Of a stretch of 64,000 bases of DNA, positions 22,201-33,685 are shown piece after piece. Position 1 is the first letter of the stretch; each line of letters begins with the position of its first letter. The notes under the pieces were generated by a model. It ran no database searches. It was not told the origin of the DNA and was given only the letters and a program-made list of their open reading frames with translations. The position numbers and the translations under genes are program-made. Source of the stretch: Cryptomeria japonica (Eukaryota > Streptophyta > Pinopsida > Cupressales > Cupressaceae); NCBI RefSeq assembly GCF_030272615.1, contig NC_081414.1, positions 916,927,509 to 916,991,508 of the forward strand, read 5' to 3'.

Positions 22201-23020
22201 CAAATCTTCTATGGTACATAGTCAAATGCAAAAAATTTCTTAATTTCTTATAGTTTTGGGAATAGTCCATTCCACAATAGCCCTAATTTTGTTAGGATCC
22301 ACCTTCATGTGAAACTATGTGTCCCAAGGAGTCCACCTCCTTGAGTCCAAAAGCACACTCGGAAGATGTTGCATATAGTTGGCAATCTTGAAGAACTTTC
22401 AATGCTATAACAACATGTTTTGAATATTCCTAAGCCCATGTCTTGCTATAAATAAATATATTATGAAAATACACTAAGGCATACTTCCTCAAAATTTTCT
22501 TAAAAAGGGAGTTCATTGAAATTTGAAGTGTAGATGTCGCACTAGTAAGACCAAAAGGCATCATCAAAAACTCATAATGACCCTCCCATGTCCTAAATAT
22601 TGTCCTAGGATTGTCTTCTTCCTTGATTCAAAGTTGGTGGTAACTCGATCTAAGGTCTACCTTTGTAAAAATTATAGTTGCATTCAATTCATCTAATAAA
22701 TCATCAATCATTGGAATAGGAAACTTAAATTTGATAGTGTACATATTGGGCACTCTATAGTTCGGGCACATGCACCATGTATCATTATTCTTACACACCA
22801 TTACCATTACTGAGGAGTAATCAATTTGGCTATGCTTGATGATTCCCACTTTTAACATCTCTTGAATAATCATTTCAATATCATGTTTTTGTGTATATGG
22901 GTACTTGTAAGGCCTAACATTAGGTGGTTGAATTCTCTGAACTAGTTGTATGGCATGATCATTATCCTTGTTAAGAGGAAGTCCTTTAGGCATCTCTCCC
23001 AAAACCACTAAGCACAACAC
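22201..23020 (-). pseudogene. Old chromovirus reverse transcriptase fragment (insertion target of A)
   Basis: From 23020 downward it encodes the RT N-terminal half (VRPYKYPYTQKHDIEMIIQE, YRVPNMYTIKFKFPIPMIDD, FTKVDLRSSYHQL). It then continues through stops into the palm (YEFLMMPFGLTSATSTLQ, YFHNIFIYSK). The YLDD box reads FHNI, so the enzyme is dead. It ends abruptly at 22200 where A begins; the rest should lie left of the window. It is more decayed than A, as expected for the older layer. Confidence 0.85.
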
Positions 23021-24070
23021 TGTGTCACATTTCAGGCTAACTTATCAACACAAGTGAGTAATTCTAACTAAAAATTAATTTTAGTAAAACATATGGTTGA
23101 TATAGATTCATTATAGCTAAGTTATATATGAACCACAACTTTTCCAATTGGAAGTGTCTATTAAATGTATATTTTATACCACTTTGGGTCTAATTACCTA
23201 AAATAATAATAAAATAAAAAAACTTGATGTTTCAACAACTTGTAAAAATACCCTTTTATAGATCTATAAGTAAATTTTCCAAAATATATATCTTTTAATA
23301 TTTAAATTAGTTTTTTATATTTTATATTTTATTTTTATTGAAAGTAGGTCATCAACACTAAACTATAAGGTTGATTATCTTGTTAAGGAAAAATACTAAA
23401 ATTTATTTAATTTTTTTTTAGAAAAATATGATGCAGTAGAGAAAGGAATCTATGTCAAGATGATATAATTATATTATAATTTGGATAAATAATTAAGAAA
23501 AAAGCTGGTGGGAATTGGAAAGAGTTATATTTCAGCACATGTAACTTTTCAAATTTATTGAAAAATATATATTTATAAAAAATTGTAAAAAATATATCCA
23601 TGCACTGAAGTTTCAAGTTATCAATATACGCAAAAAAATTGATGAAAAAAATACAAAAAATTACTAATTAAAGTGTGGTGGCTTGTATAACTTCAATTTC
23701 AATATTTTATCAATAGCTAAATTATAGTGTTTACTTTATAAAAAACTACATTCAAATAATCTTTTTAAATTTTGTTAAAATTACAAACATAAAATAGAAA
23801 AAAGAATATAAATTTAATTAGTTTACATCATTTCAAAATTCAAAACATATATTTTAGTTTCTATTGATTTACTTTAAAAATTTGTATCAACATTGACCAT
23901 TTCCTTTATAAAAGTGTGACACAACTTTGGACTTTTACCCAGTGATGATCTATAATTGCTTTAAATTTGGATCATTAGGGGCACACAATTGATAAGCTTC
24001 CAATGAACATAATTGGGCCACAAATCCATTAGCTCCTTTCTTAAAAAAAAAATTCATTTGATGAGATGTT
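23021..24070. other. AT-rich stretch without recognised genes
   Basis: Very AT-rich, many A and T runs, no frame with protein character. It is probably decayed retroelement or old intergenic DNA; nothing specific was seen. Confidence 0.5.
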
Positions 24071-25176
24071 GGTGCAGGAGCACCCTGGGGACTTAGGTTT
24101 GGCCAATAGGGTCAAAATTTGTGTTTCTTGTTTATTTTGTGTTCTTTTATACAAATAAGGCCATCTGAGGCCATTTTGATGTATTGGGACCTAATTGTGC
24201 AAGTTTGAGGTTCATTGGGCAAAACGTGTCAAAGTTGTAAAAAGTTGTCATTTTGTCATGACAACTTTTGCATTTTTTGTAACAACTTTTCAGACATATG
24301 GTTGGGAAACTGGTTAAAGGTTTTGGTAATTTGATAGTGTAATCCTCTTGGATTGGCATAAGTAGGCCTTTGGCATGCCATCCAAGCTTGGTTGGTTGAA
24401 TTTTGAAGAATTTTCTTAATAAGATTGAAGTTTCTTGTGCATTTTTGGACGTTGCAGTCTGATTTCTTATATTTTTCACTATGAAATATTTCTTATTGTT
24501 ATTGGAAGCCTATTTTATATGATAGGGGATTGAATCCTCTCAATTATTACTTTGGTTTCATTTAAATCCATGGAGTTTTGATCTAGTTACACACATTTTT
24601 GTAAAATTTGCCAAAACCCTAGATAAGGGTAACCAGTGGCATCAAAATAATATATTTTTGGTTATTGCCATGTTAGAAACTCTCAAAAATGAGTGGGATG
24701 ACCATTGCAAATATGTATTTTTGAACATGTTCCATGTTTTACAAGTCTCCAAAATCATGTGTGGTACATGCTTATATGGATGTTAGTCTGATATTGTTGA
24801 TGTATTAGACTTGTGTGGCAATGAGAAGAGGTCTTGAAGGTGTAAATGCAAGGTAAAACCCTTGGGGTTTGGAGGAAGGCAATGAGGCTAGTGTAAGGGG
24901 CTGGTGTAGATCCTTCCTAAGGTATTGTGGCCCTTGGGTAGGCCAAAACATCCAACTAAGAATGATTGTCCCTAGATAGTGTTTGACTGCTCCAAATTAA
25001 CTAGTGAACTAGAAGGAGATTGATTTCTAAAGTCAAGAGAGATATTTCTTTATGGTTGGAGCTTGAGAATGGAGTAGGGAGATCCTACATTATCCTCTTA
25101 TTTAAGAATCCCACTACTATGAGTGTTTGTGGGGCAGTAAAACTAGCAAGTGGATGACAAGAAATGATTACTTGAG
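24071..25176 (+). repeat. LTR-like fragment, possibly related to the LTR of A
   Basis: It opens with TGGTGCAGGAGCACC, the same 15 bases that open A's 3' LTR at 20033. Similar AAAGTTGTCATTTTG words follow about 200-300 bp in. The remainder has diverged and there is no matching end; it runs up to the LTR of element G. I regard it as a diverged partial LTR; the relationship is tentative. Confidence 0.4.
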
Positions 25177-25990
25177 TGGTGTAGTCACCAAAAAGAGTAC
25201 GTCCTCAAAGAGAATAGTCTGGACCATGCAGCAAATAAAACACACCACAACCAACTCAATACAATGGAGGCAATGTAGAATCAAACTTTCTTTATATCAA
25301 GAATTCAAATACAACTAGTCGACAACATGCAGGCTTACAAGATTCGACACACAGGCTTAATTATAATATAGTATCCAGGCTCAACCAAGAATGTGAGTCA
25401 ACTCTGGACCTCCTAACCTTTAGATTGATCTCCTATATTTGTCTTGCCAAAATCTATGTCTACTTTCTTGTTTACATAGATTTATATGATATTCATAGCT
25501 CAAGGATGATCTACATCAATGCAAGAAGGAACAATCATCGATGAAGAAGATATAATGTGTAAAACAAAGCTGACCTCTGCCAAAGGAATTCCTCCGGAAA
25601 ATACATAGAATGAGGTGCGGACTGAAAGGAAGGTCAACCACAATCCAAGGAATGTTGAAAGAAATAAAATTAGGCTTTGAAAGCTACAAAAATAATCTGT
25701 AAGGTTCTTCATTTAGCAAAATAGGTCCAATTGGTTCCGGCGCTTTGAGCTAGAAAACTATCCTAGATTCTAGAAGTGATAACTTGTCGGAAATAGATCC
25801 AAACATCCTATAGACCTAGTATAAGGTAGATGAACATATCCAAAAACAAAATCTAGCTCCACAAGATCCAGTGTGAAAATGAAGTAATACACTGAAAGAA
25901 ATATTGAAACTGCAAAATAGAAAGGAAAATAGAAAGAAACTGTTTTTGGTTGATGCAAGATTTCCAGGAACTAGGGATGCTCCTACATCA
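25177..25990 (-). repeat. 3' LTR of chromovirus G
   Basis: Minus-strand start TGATGTAGGAGCATCC and the following CTTGCATCAACCAAAAA match the LTR starts of E (49751) and F (57727 reversed). The other end (plus strand TGGTGTAGTCACC, then GTCCTCAAAGAGAA and ACCATGCAGCA) matches the corresponding end of F. No canonical purine tract is seen just inside it. Confidence 0.8.
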
Positions 25991-25994
25991 AACA

Positions 25995-26511
25995 TTTGAG
26001 GTTGATGACAAGTGAGTCCCTCACTTTGAAGGGGTCAGAGGAAAACCAAGATAGTCTACCTCTGCCTAAGAAATCCATGATGAGTCTTCAACTAGTCTAT
26101 CCTTCCACTTCACAAGATAATATTTGTATTGTTTTCTTTGGGTGCTACACTCAACTATACTATCCACAATGTCTTCAATCTGGTCAGGTACCCTCTAGGG
26201 TATTTTCTTCTGTAAGTTTTCTACATTGTCTTCTTTGAATTCTGCCTCATGATACTAATGTAGGTCTACAATGTTGAATATAGGCGAAATACCCAAAGTA
26301 ATAGGTAACTCCACTTCATATGCATTTTCAGAACTAAATTTATTCAAGATCTTACAAGGTCCAAACTTCTTTATCTTCAACTTATTGTAGGTTCCAACTG
26401 GAAAAAAATATTTTCTCAGATATACCATCACTTCATCTCCAACTTCAAATTCCTTGTGTCTCCTCTTTCATTTTCTTTCTCCTTATACTTACTATTCATG
26501 TCCTCCAAATG
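25995..26511 (-). pseudogene. Chromodomain and integrase C-terminus of G, degraded
   Basis: Reverse reading gives RVPDQIEDIVDSI and then YYLVKWKDRLVEDSSWIS, a recognisable chromodomain, near 26060-26200. Upstream (higher coordinates) the integrase C-terminal module is broken by several stops and shifts. A stop interrupts the chromodomain end. Confidence 0.75.
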
Positions 26512-27435
26512 CTACTTGACTTGAGTATGTACTATCTTCATATGTTCTACAAATTCTTTCACTTCTACACTCCTTTTATCTTCATTATTGATGTCTCTCA
26601 ACTCTGATATGCCTCTAGGGTGTATTTCGGTAACAATCTCAAATGGTGTTCTTATGGTACTCCTATTCACTGAATTGTTGTAGGCAAACTCTTCTTGTGC
26701 AATAATCAAGTCCCAACTTCCGATTTTCTCTCCAACTAAACATCTCAACAAATTTTCCAAACTCCTATTTACTACTTTTGTTTGTCCATCAATATGTGGG
26801 TGAAAAGTAGAACTGAATTTCAAATCTATCTTCATCTTCTTCCAAAGTGTCCTCCAAAAATATCCAACAAATTTAGTGTCTCTGTCAGAAACTATGCTCT
26901 TAGGTAATCCATCTAGTCTCACCACCTCTTTGAAAAATAGGTCATCTATATGCATTACATCTATTGTCTTCTTACAAGGTATGAAATGTGCCATTTTTTA
27001 GAATGTATCCACCATCATAAATATAGAATCATTTCCTCTATATGTTCTAGGTAATCCAAGTATAAAATCCATGCTTATGTCGTACCAAGGTCTCTTCCGA
27101 AGTGTCAAAGGCTTATACAATCCAATATTCTGACTGCTACCTTTTGCAAGGATAAATTCTACAAATCTACACAAATTTATTGACATCCTTATGAATCGAA
27201 GGCCAAAAGTAATTCTCACTAACTAAGGCTACCGTCTTATCAACACCAAAGTGTCCTACGAATCCTGCACTATGCTTCTCTTTTATCAGATTCTCCATCA
27301 TCGAGCTCCTAGGTATTCACAACTGGGTTCCTTTGAACAACATCTCATCTTGAATGAAATAATTTAGCCACTTGCTCCTATCCACCATAACTGGTTCTTT
27401 ACAAGCTTTCCAAGGTTCTGCAAAATCCGGGTCAT
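26512..27435 (-). pseudogene. Integrase of chromovirus G
   Basis: Two open pieces (26998-27219 and 26512-26994) plus degraded sequence up to 27435. Visible: zinc-finger part ([19 protein letters not shown], then a C-rich remnant), D in [20 protein letters not shown] in SIVSDRDTKFVGYFW, E position replaced in DGQTKVVNRSLENL (family TEVVNRSL, here Lys). Loss of the catalytic Glu and a stop between the pieces make it inactive. Homologous to the integrase of A but clearly distinct. Confidence 0.88.
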
Positions 27436-28519
27436 CTAGTGATTTTTTTAGTGGTTAATATTCGCCAATTGGCTATTTTTTGAAAATTGGGAATCAAAAT
27501 TTGGCTAATAAGTTCAATTTTTAAGGTGACTCGAATCACCACATTTTTACAAATTTTTATTTTAGTGTTATTTAAATCGCCAGACAATTTATTTTTTAAT
27601 TTTTTTTTAACTCAAAGATTTGCCATAATATTTGATGCATGATTGCATTAGATTCACCAATATTTTAAATTTCTTGTAGAAATCTAAATCAATTCGCCGA
27701 TAATATATCATGATCATTAGTTACTATAGAGTTATATCATTAATCTTTAGTTGCCACCTTTTATTTAAAATATAATCTAGTGACCTTCATTGTATTCCAT
27801 GAAGTAAATTGTACTTACAAGTTGTAATGCTCATGAGGGTTGAAATTACTTTTGAATTGTTGACCTCAAAGAAAATTAATGGTCTAAAAGCAATTTTTGG
27901 CCCTATGAGTATTACAAATTGTTGGTACATTTTATCTCACAAAATATAAAGAGAGCTATTAGATTATTTTAAATTAATGGTAGATACTAAATGAAGTAGA
28001 GTCTACCCCTTAAACTCATTAATAATTTCCACATTCAGGCCTCTACTTTTCTATAATTTTTTTTTTTTAAATGAAAAGATTTGCAATAGTAATTAATGCA
28101 TACTCTTATTATTTTTCGAGATTCACCAATATTTTCTACCAAAAAAAATTGATATATAAAAATTCACCAGTAAAATTAATATTTTTCTTTAAAAAAGCGA
28201 AAGATTCGCGAATAAAAAATTATTATCATTATTTTTAAAAATTAAATATTCGCCAAGATTTTATACAACTTTTTGAGAGGGGGTTTCTTAAACTTTTTAC
28301 TAGGGTCAAACCTGATACAAAGTTTTTCAACTCCTCAAAACCCAATACGTCCACTCTCATCTCTATCAGAAAATTCCTCATTGAAGTCTAACATGGTCTC
28401 TTTGCTTAGCCCTATGTTGGCTATTTTTTGGACCTTTTTGTTCTTTTCGTTTAAAAAATTTATTACAATAGGTTATTTACTCTACAAAGTGTTTTTGATA
28501 TTAAGAATGATTAATATTG
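27436..28519. repeat. AT-rich region with diverged direct repeats around GATTCACCAATATTTT
   Basis: No coding frames. A ~120-bp segment ending in GATTCACCAATATTTT occurs near 27540-27670 and again near 28050-28140. ATTCGCCAA words bracket the region (27468 and 28245). A foldback lies between the two copies (separate entry). The right end carries the left target duplication of the LINE. Confidence 0.55.
27746..27991. repeat. Foldback (MITE-like) inverted repeat, about 246 bp
   Basis: The left arm (TTTAGTTGCCACC... to TGTAATGCTCATGAG, 27746-27842) pairs imperfectly over ~95 bp with the right arm (CTATGAGTATTACAAATTG... to GGTAGATACTAAA, 27901-27991). The loop is about 50 bp. There is no ORF. 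Target duplication not resolved. Confidence 0.65.
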
Positions 28520-28532
28520 TTAATATGTTGTT
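28520..28532. repeat. Target site duplication of the LINE, left copy
   Basis: TTAATATGTTGTT, identical to 37274-37286. Together they bound the LINE. Thirteen bases is in the usual range for L1-type insertion. Confidence 0.75.
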
Positions 28533-29119
28533 TTGATTAATTAAAAATGAGTTTTTGGAAGGAACCTGGAACCTTGATTACATATCAAGAGGAAGATAAT
28601 GCCTTAAAGCAACAAGAAATAACAGTGCCTGGACACCCATACAAAGATCAGATCCCAGAAAAATAAAAAGGGATCACAAGACAAAAAGAACATCACAAGA
28701 CAACCTAAGGACAACACAAATACAACACCAAGACAACACAAAGACAAGAACAGCTAGATGTTTATTATGAGTTCTTCCACATGAACAACCATCTGCTTCA
28801 TATTGACCGCAGAGTTTGTCATATCATCGAGCTCTTTTTCCTTGATGCTCTCCTGCTTCCGGGTGTTGGCCCTTGTTCTTTTTTCATGACCCATCTTCTT
28901 TGTCTGATCCTTCTCATATTCCTTACCTTTAATCTATTCAAATTTATTTATCAACATGTTAACATGCTCGACAATGGTCTTGAGGATCTGAAAATATTTC
29001 TCAGCAATCCTCTTCACAGTAACCTCCATCTTATCCACTATATTGATAAGGTTGTTCAAGTTAATTTACAGACCTATATCATCTCTGATTCCTTCCACCT
29101 CCTTCACCTTCTTTTTCAT
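28533..29119 (-). other. 3' untranslated region of the LINE
   Basis: After the ORF3 stop the minus strand shows no coding frame. It holds CTTG/GTTGTCTTG-type short repeats near 28680-28750 and ends in an A-rich stretch at the target duplication. Confidence 0.6.
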
Positions 29120-30494
29120 TTATAGAATTTTACTAACCATTGCTTCAGTAGCCTCAACCTTGTTAATAGCAAACATTAATTCTTTGACATTTGTAGATAG
29201 AGGCTTCTCACCCATGGTTGCCCTTTTGATCATATTGAGATCAGTCTTCAAATCAGCAATCTCTATCGCCATTTTGCTAATGACCTCATAGAAACCATTG
29301 ATGCTATCATTACCTATGGCACCTTGGTAGACATTTTGATTTCCCATGTTGGTCTCCTGACCCTCATTCTTCATTCTCTGTGTGTTCAGGTTCTCCCCAT
29401 GGTTAACATCCAACATTTCATCTTCCTCCTTACCCTTGTTCTTGTCCATTTTTTCAGCCTTAGAATCCTCATCAAAAGAAATAATAATCTTCCTTTTCAC
29501 CTTATTTATCTCCTTACTGGTCTTCTTGATCCTTTGGGTTTCCTTACCCATTCCCTTTCTCTTCTTACTTTTTATGATTTTATCATTAAAAGACTCCTCA
29601 TCAGAGTTTGAAAGATCAAAGTCCACATCAGTCCCCTTACTCTTTCCCTTGGTCTTCCCTTGTTGCTAAAATCTTTAGACTCACCCTCAATTTTAGAATA
29701 GAGATTGAACCCACTATCCTCACTTTCAGTATCATCATCCCTAATTTTTTTTCCTTTACTAACGGGTTTCTCAATAATTTTCCCTTTCAACATCTTGTAA
29801 ACTAAAACCATTAAACCCTAGTGAAGGGCGTGATCTCTTTGAGAATCTTTCTGCATTTCACGAATAGTATGATCCATAGAGCAAGAAAGATAGTAAGGTG
29901 GACTAACCTTATCACTATGGCAAAAGTGGTTGAGAAGCACAAAGTGATGCCCATAAGCCCTTGTGAATCTCTTGTCTAGAGTAATGTAGCTGATGTTGGC
30001 AAACAACATAAATCTCCATGGCCTATAAATACACTTAGGGGAATAGTAGGGATTATCCACCTTCACCAATTTCCTTTTTTCACCATCCATGATAGAAAAC
30101 CTTCCGCAACCTTGTCAGACACACTTTGATCTCTGTAAAAATTCATACCTTCTTTTACCATACCCGTATCTTCCACAATGGCATCGTCATCCACTTGCAT
30201 CATCTAGGTGTCGACAAGAATCTTACCACTCTTCCAGGTTTTTATGAAATGCTTAGTGATAGTAGGGTCTTTGTGACAAAGCCTTTCCATAAAAACATTC
30301 AAACCTCCTTCTTGATGTATCTCCCATACTTCATTGTTTTTCTTCCAATTTGAGCAAGAATCCGGTTCAAACATCTTTTTATTTCCCCCCATTTTATCCT
30401 TAAATTCCCAATTATTCCTTATCGCAACTTTGTTATTTTCTCTTCGAGCTCTGTGAAAAAACCTAACAATTTTATTGTTGTTATGCAGAGCCAC
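29120..30494 (-). pseudogene. LINE ORF3: unknown protein downstream of RNase H
   Basis: I do not recognise a named family. The protein is readable in pieces: 30494 down to about 30095 (one TAG at 30204-30206), 30090-29572 (a stop after HALH near 29818) and 29626-29120; about 458 codons. The N-terminal ~230 residues look globular (FHRARRENNKVAIRNNW, WEIHQEGGLNVFMERL, ITKHFIKTWKSGKILVDT, YRPWRFMLFANISYITLDKR, YGHHFVLLNHF). An acidic/basic linker with nuclear-signal-like KSKKRKGMGKETQRIKK follows, then ~60 helical, coiled-coil-like residues. Same strand as ORF2, about 150 bp past RNase H, and inside the target duplications. It could instead be an older neighbour captured by the element. The arrangement 'xV(D)xxxIxxxTGM' faintly recalls plant mobile domain proteins; that is inference only. 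Confidence 0.6.
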
Positions 30495-30609
30495 CTAGAA
30501 TCTGTGCCAAATAAATATGATATGACAAATAAAACAAGCCTCGTCACCATTATGATGAATCATAGACAAATGAGGAAAAGGCATTATAGGTCATGATTAG
30601 CTAACACAC

Positions 30610-31111
30610 GTTGCTTCATCTAGATCCGGTCCAGTTCAATCAAATATTTTGCCTCACACTTGAGATTACTCTCACCATAAAGGGTAATAATTTTATCAGA
30701 GCGGCAAACCAGGTTGGCAGCCTAGTCAAGACATTTGTTGGCTTTTCTATATGCATGTGTGAAAATACATATTTCAAAGGTTTCACTTATATCATTCGTA
30801 GTTTCAATGGCATTGTGTATATACCAAGAGAGAGGGAAAACATTATTCAAGCAGTTAATAATGTTCAAAGAATCACCTTCACCCCACACTTTAGTGCAAT
30901 TTGAGTCTTCAGCTAGAACCAACCCCTAATAAGAAGGAATGGCCTCAACAACATGATTGGCTTGGTGACCTATTGGAATAAATTTGATAGCTTTACATAC
31001 TCCCCCTTCATCTCTTAATACCACACCACACCCTACATTACCAGGATTAGCCTTGGAAGCTCCATTGAAATTGATTTTCATCCATCCTTGAGGGGGACAT
31101 TCCCATATCAC
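30610..31111 (-). pseudogene. LINE ORF2, C-terminal RNase H domain
   Basis: Plant-type RNase H of the RVT_3 family: WMKINFNGASKANPGNVGCG (first catalytic Asp reads Asn), GVVLRDEGG, then VEAIPSY with a stop, EGDSLNIINCL, and the last part AYRKANKCLDQAANL. Such a domain is known from some plant L1 lineages and removes the RNA strand during target-primed synthesis. A stop at about 30923-30928 splits it. Confidence 0.85.
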
Positions 31112-32023
31112 CTCTTCTCTAGGATTAGCATGTATGATTTCACTCCCCTTTATTCTCCAATTTTAAAAATTGATGTTATCACCTTCATCTTTGGGATTCA
31201 TTATTCCACCGGTGATGTAGAGGTTCTCCACCACATGTCTTTTGATTTTCTCAAAAATAATTTGAGCTTTTGATGCCTTATCTCTGAACACTCTACCATT
31301 TCTCTCTTTCTAGATTCCCCAACAAATATGAGGTAAAGCAAATTTCCATAGCAGATTAATTGAAATGTTCTTCGATGGGTGGAACCAGGAATTGAAGACA
31401 TCTTGGACAACTTCAGGGGAGACCCATCTGACATTCAAGTTGTCCAAGCATCTAGCCCAAATATCCGCAAAGAAAGGGCAATGGATAAACATGTGATTAA
31501 TGGTTTCCTCATTCTGCATACAAAGAAGACAAATACTAGGCAAACAAAAGCCTCTTATTTTGAGATTTTTGTTCGTCATAATCTTGTTTTGAAGAAAAGT
31601 ACAGAAATAAATATTAATTTTAGGGATAAGACCTTTCAACCAAGCATTAGCCCAACATGGACTATCTTGACTAGAATATTGCTGAAAATAAAGAGAGGAG
31701 ACAAAAAATTTACCATCAACAGTAAATTTACAGATAAGATGGTCCTTGTCATCAACCACCATCATAGATTTCATAATTTTATTTAGATGCTCAAGAGAAG
31801 GATCAACAGTGGATAGGTCCTTCCACTGACCTAAATTCCAGTAGTTAGCCACAGTAGTACCAAATTTTTCCTTACACTGATCCTGAAACTTGCCCCAATC
31901 AAGATTTTCACTAATGGGAGAGTCTAACAACCAAGTGCCTTCCCAAAATTTAATAAAATTACCCTTCCCCACCTTCCATTTCACTCCTTTGAGTATTGTA
32001 TCTCTATTTCTAGTGACATTTTT
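31112..32023 (-). pseudogene. LINE ORF2, zinc-binding RVT-associated region
   Basis: Main open piece 31310-31984. Contains KWKVGKGNFIKFWEGTWL, and the zf-RVT block (WLKGLIPKINIYFCTF, LPSICLLCMQNEETINHMFIHCPFFADIW) with Cys and His residues of the CCHC-like zinc site. The WKFALPHICWGI stretch then leads to RNase H. Shifts at both ends. Confidence 0.85.
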
Positions 32024-33685
32024 CTAGATGTTAGAGCCAATCAGAATATCTTCAGCCTTGAGGAAACTATGAAGGGTCTGGAGCTGTCTTTTATACATAT
32101 TATCCCATATCAGTTTCCATTCTCCCTTAGTTTTATAACCTCTCCATATCTTCTTAGCCATGAGAAACTCATCCATATCTCTTATTCTTCTAAGACCAAG
32201 TCCTCCTTTTCTTATAGGTTTGCACACCTTGTCCCATGCAATCAAATTTATTCTCTTCTTTTCCTCAACCCCAGTCCATAGAAAGGTTCTTTGAATTTTT
32301 TCAATAGCCTCTACAAACTTAACAAGAATTTCAAAAAGACTGATGGCATAAAGAGGGATACTCTGGAGAGTGGATTTCAGAAGATGGACCTTTCCCGCTT
32401 GATTGAGAAAAGAACCTTTCCATCCAACTAACTTCTTATGAACTTTATCCACCAGAGCACCCCAAAAGGTATCATGAGGAACCTGACATAAAGGGAGCCC
32501 AAGATAGGAAGTAGAGAGATTCCTAATTTGGCTACCCAAAATATTACTAATCTTTGTCTATCTTCTCTCTGGGGTGTTTATGAAATAAACAAAACTTTTA
32601 GACCAATTAATCAGTTGAGCAGTTGCACTCCCATATCTATCCAAAGCTTTCTTTAAGATTATAGAATCTTTCATAGAAGAATTCCCCATAACAATTGAAT
32701 CATCCACAAATTGTTGATGAGAACACACTTGGTCAACAGATGAAGGTTTAAGCCCTCTAAACTCTCCCTTCTCAACAAGTTTTCCAATAAATCTACCCAA
32801 GCATTCCACCATGATTATGAAAAGAATAGGGGAGAGAGGATCCCCTGTCTAAGACCCCTGGAGGACTTGAAAAAGGGTGAGGGAGGCCCATTGACCAGCA
32901 TAGAAAAAGAACCAGAGGAAACCAATTGTATAATAAGATAGATGCTTCTTGAAAAAAATCCAAAGGTTGAAAGAACAGTCTGCATAAAGCCCCAATCAAC
33001 TCTATCACGGGCTTTAGATAAGTCAAGATTCAAAAGAAAACCTTCTTTTTTAGCCCTAGAAAGAGAATGAATGTTCTCATGGACCGTGATTATTGAGTCC
33101 AAAATTTGCCTCCCAGGGACAAACCCACTTTGCTGGGGAGATATAATCAAGGGGAGCACAGTTAGAATTTTAGAGGTCACGACTTTAGAGATAATCTTGT
33201 ACAGGGAATTACATAGGCTTATAGGTCTAAAAAGATCCATGGAGTCAGCCCACATCTTCTTGGGAATAAGAGAAACGAAAGTACCATTCAATTCTTTCAG
33301 AATTCTCCTAGAACCAAAGAATTCTTTCACAGCACTGGATACCTCCCTTCCAACAATATGCCAATACATTTGAAAAAAAACATCGAGAAGCCATCCGGGC
33401 CTGGGGCATTATTACCTTTGAAAAGAATTGACATCTTTCAAAATCTCATCATTATTACGGATAGTAGTAATATAGGAATTTTGGTCAGCATCCAAGATAG
33501 AAGGGATGCATTGCAGAAGATGACTTTGAGCTTGAAGGTCTAGATTCTGATCCTTAGTCAAAAGATTGGAGAAAAACTCTAGAGAAACTTTCCTCATTGA
33601 ATCTTCATTATCAATAATTCTACCATTGACTTTAAGCTTAAACATCCTGTTGATAGCCTTGTGTGTCAAAGTGGACATATGAAAG
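32024..33685 (-). pseudogene. LINE ORF2, reverse transcriptase core
   Basis: Pieces 33412-33678, 32815-33369, 32558-32812, 32024-32539. RT motifs: LNGTFVSLIPKK, DLFRPISLCNSLYKIISKV, SPQQSGFVPGRQILDSI, LNLDLSKARDRVDW (family LDLxKAYDRV), GLRQGILSPLFF, and the catalytic box FVDD (family FADD). The thumb follows, with SYLGLPL and GRxHLLK-like blocks. Several stops/shifts between pieces. The N-terminal end stops at 33685, where the solo LTR begins. Confidence 0.9.

Larger units (their letters stand above)
25177..27435 (-). mobile_element. Chromovirus G, 3' part (integrase, chromodomain, LTR)
   Basis: Reading leftward: integrase zinc finger (27435 to about 27230), catalytic core, chromodomain and an 814-bp LTR. 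RT, protease and gag are missing, cut off at about 27435. The LTR belongs to the same family as the LTRs of the gag-protease elements E and F, which suggests G represents their autonomous counterpart. Confidence 0.8.
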
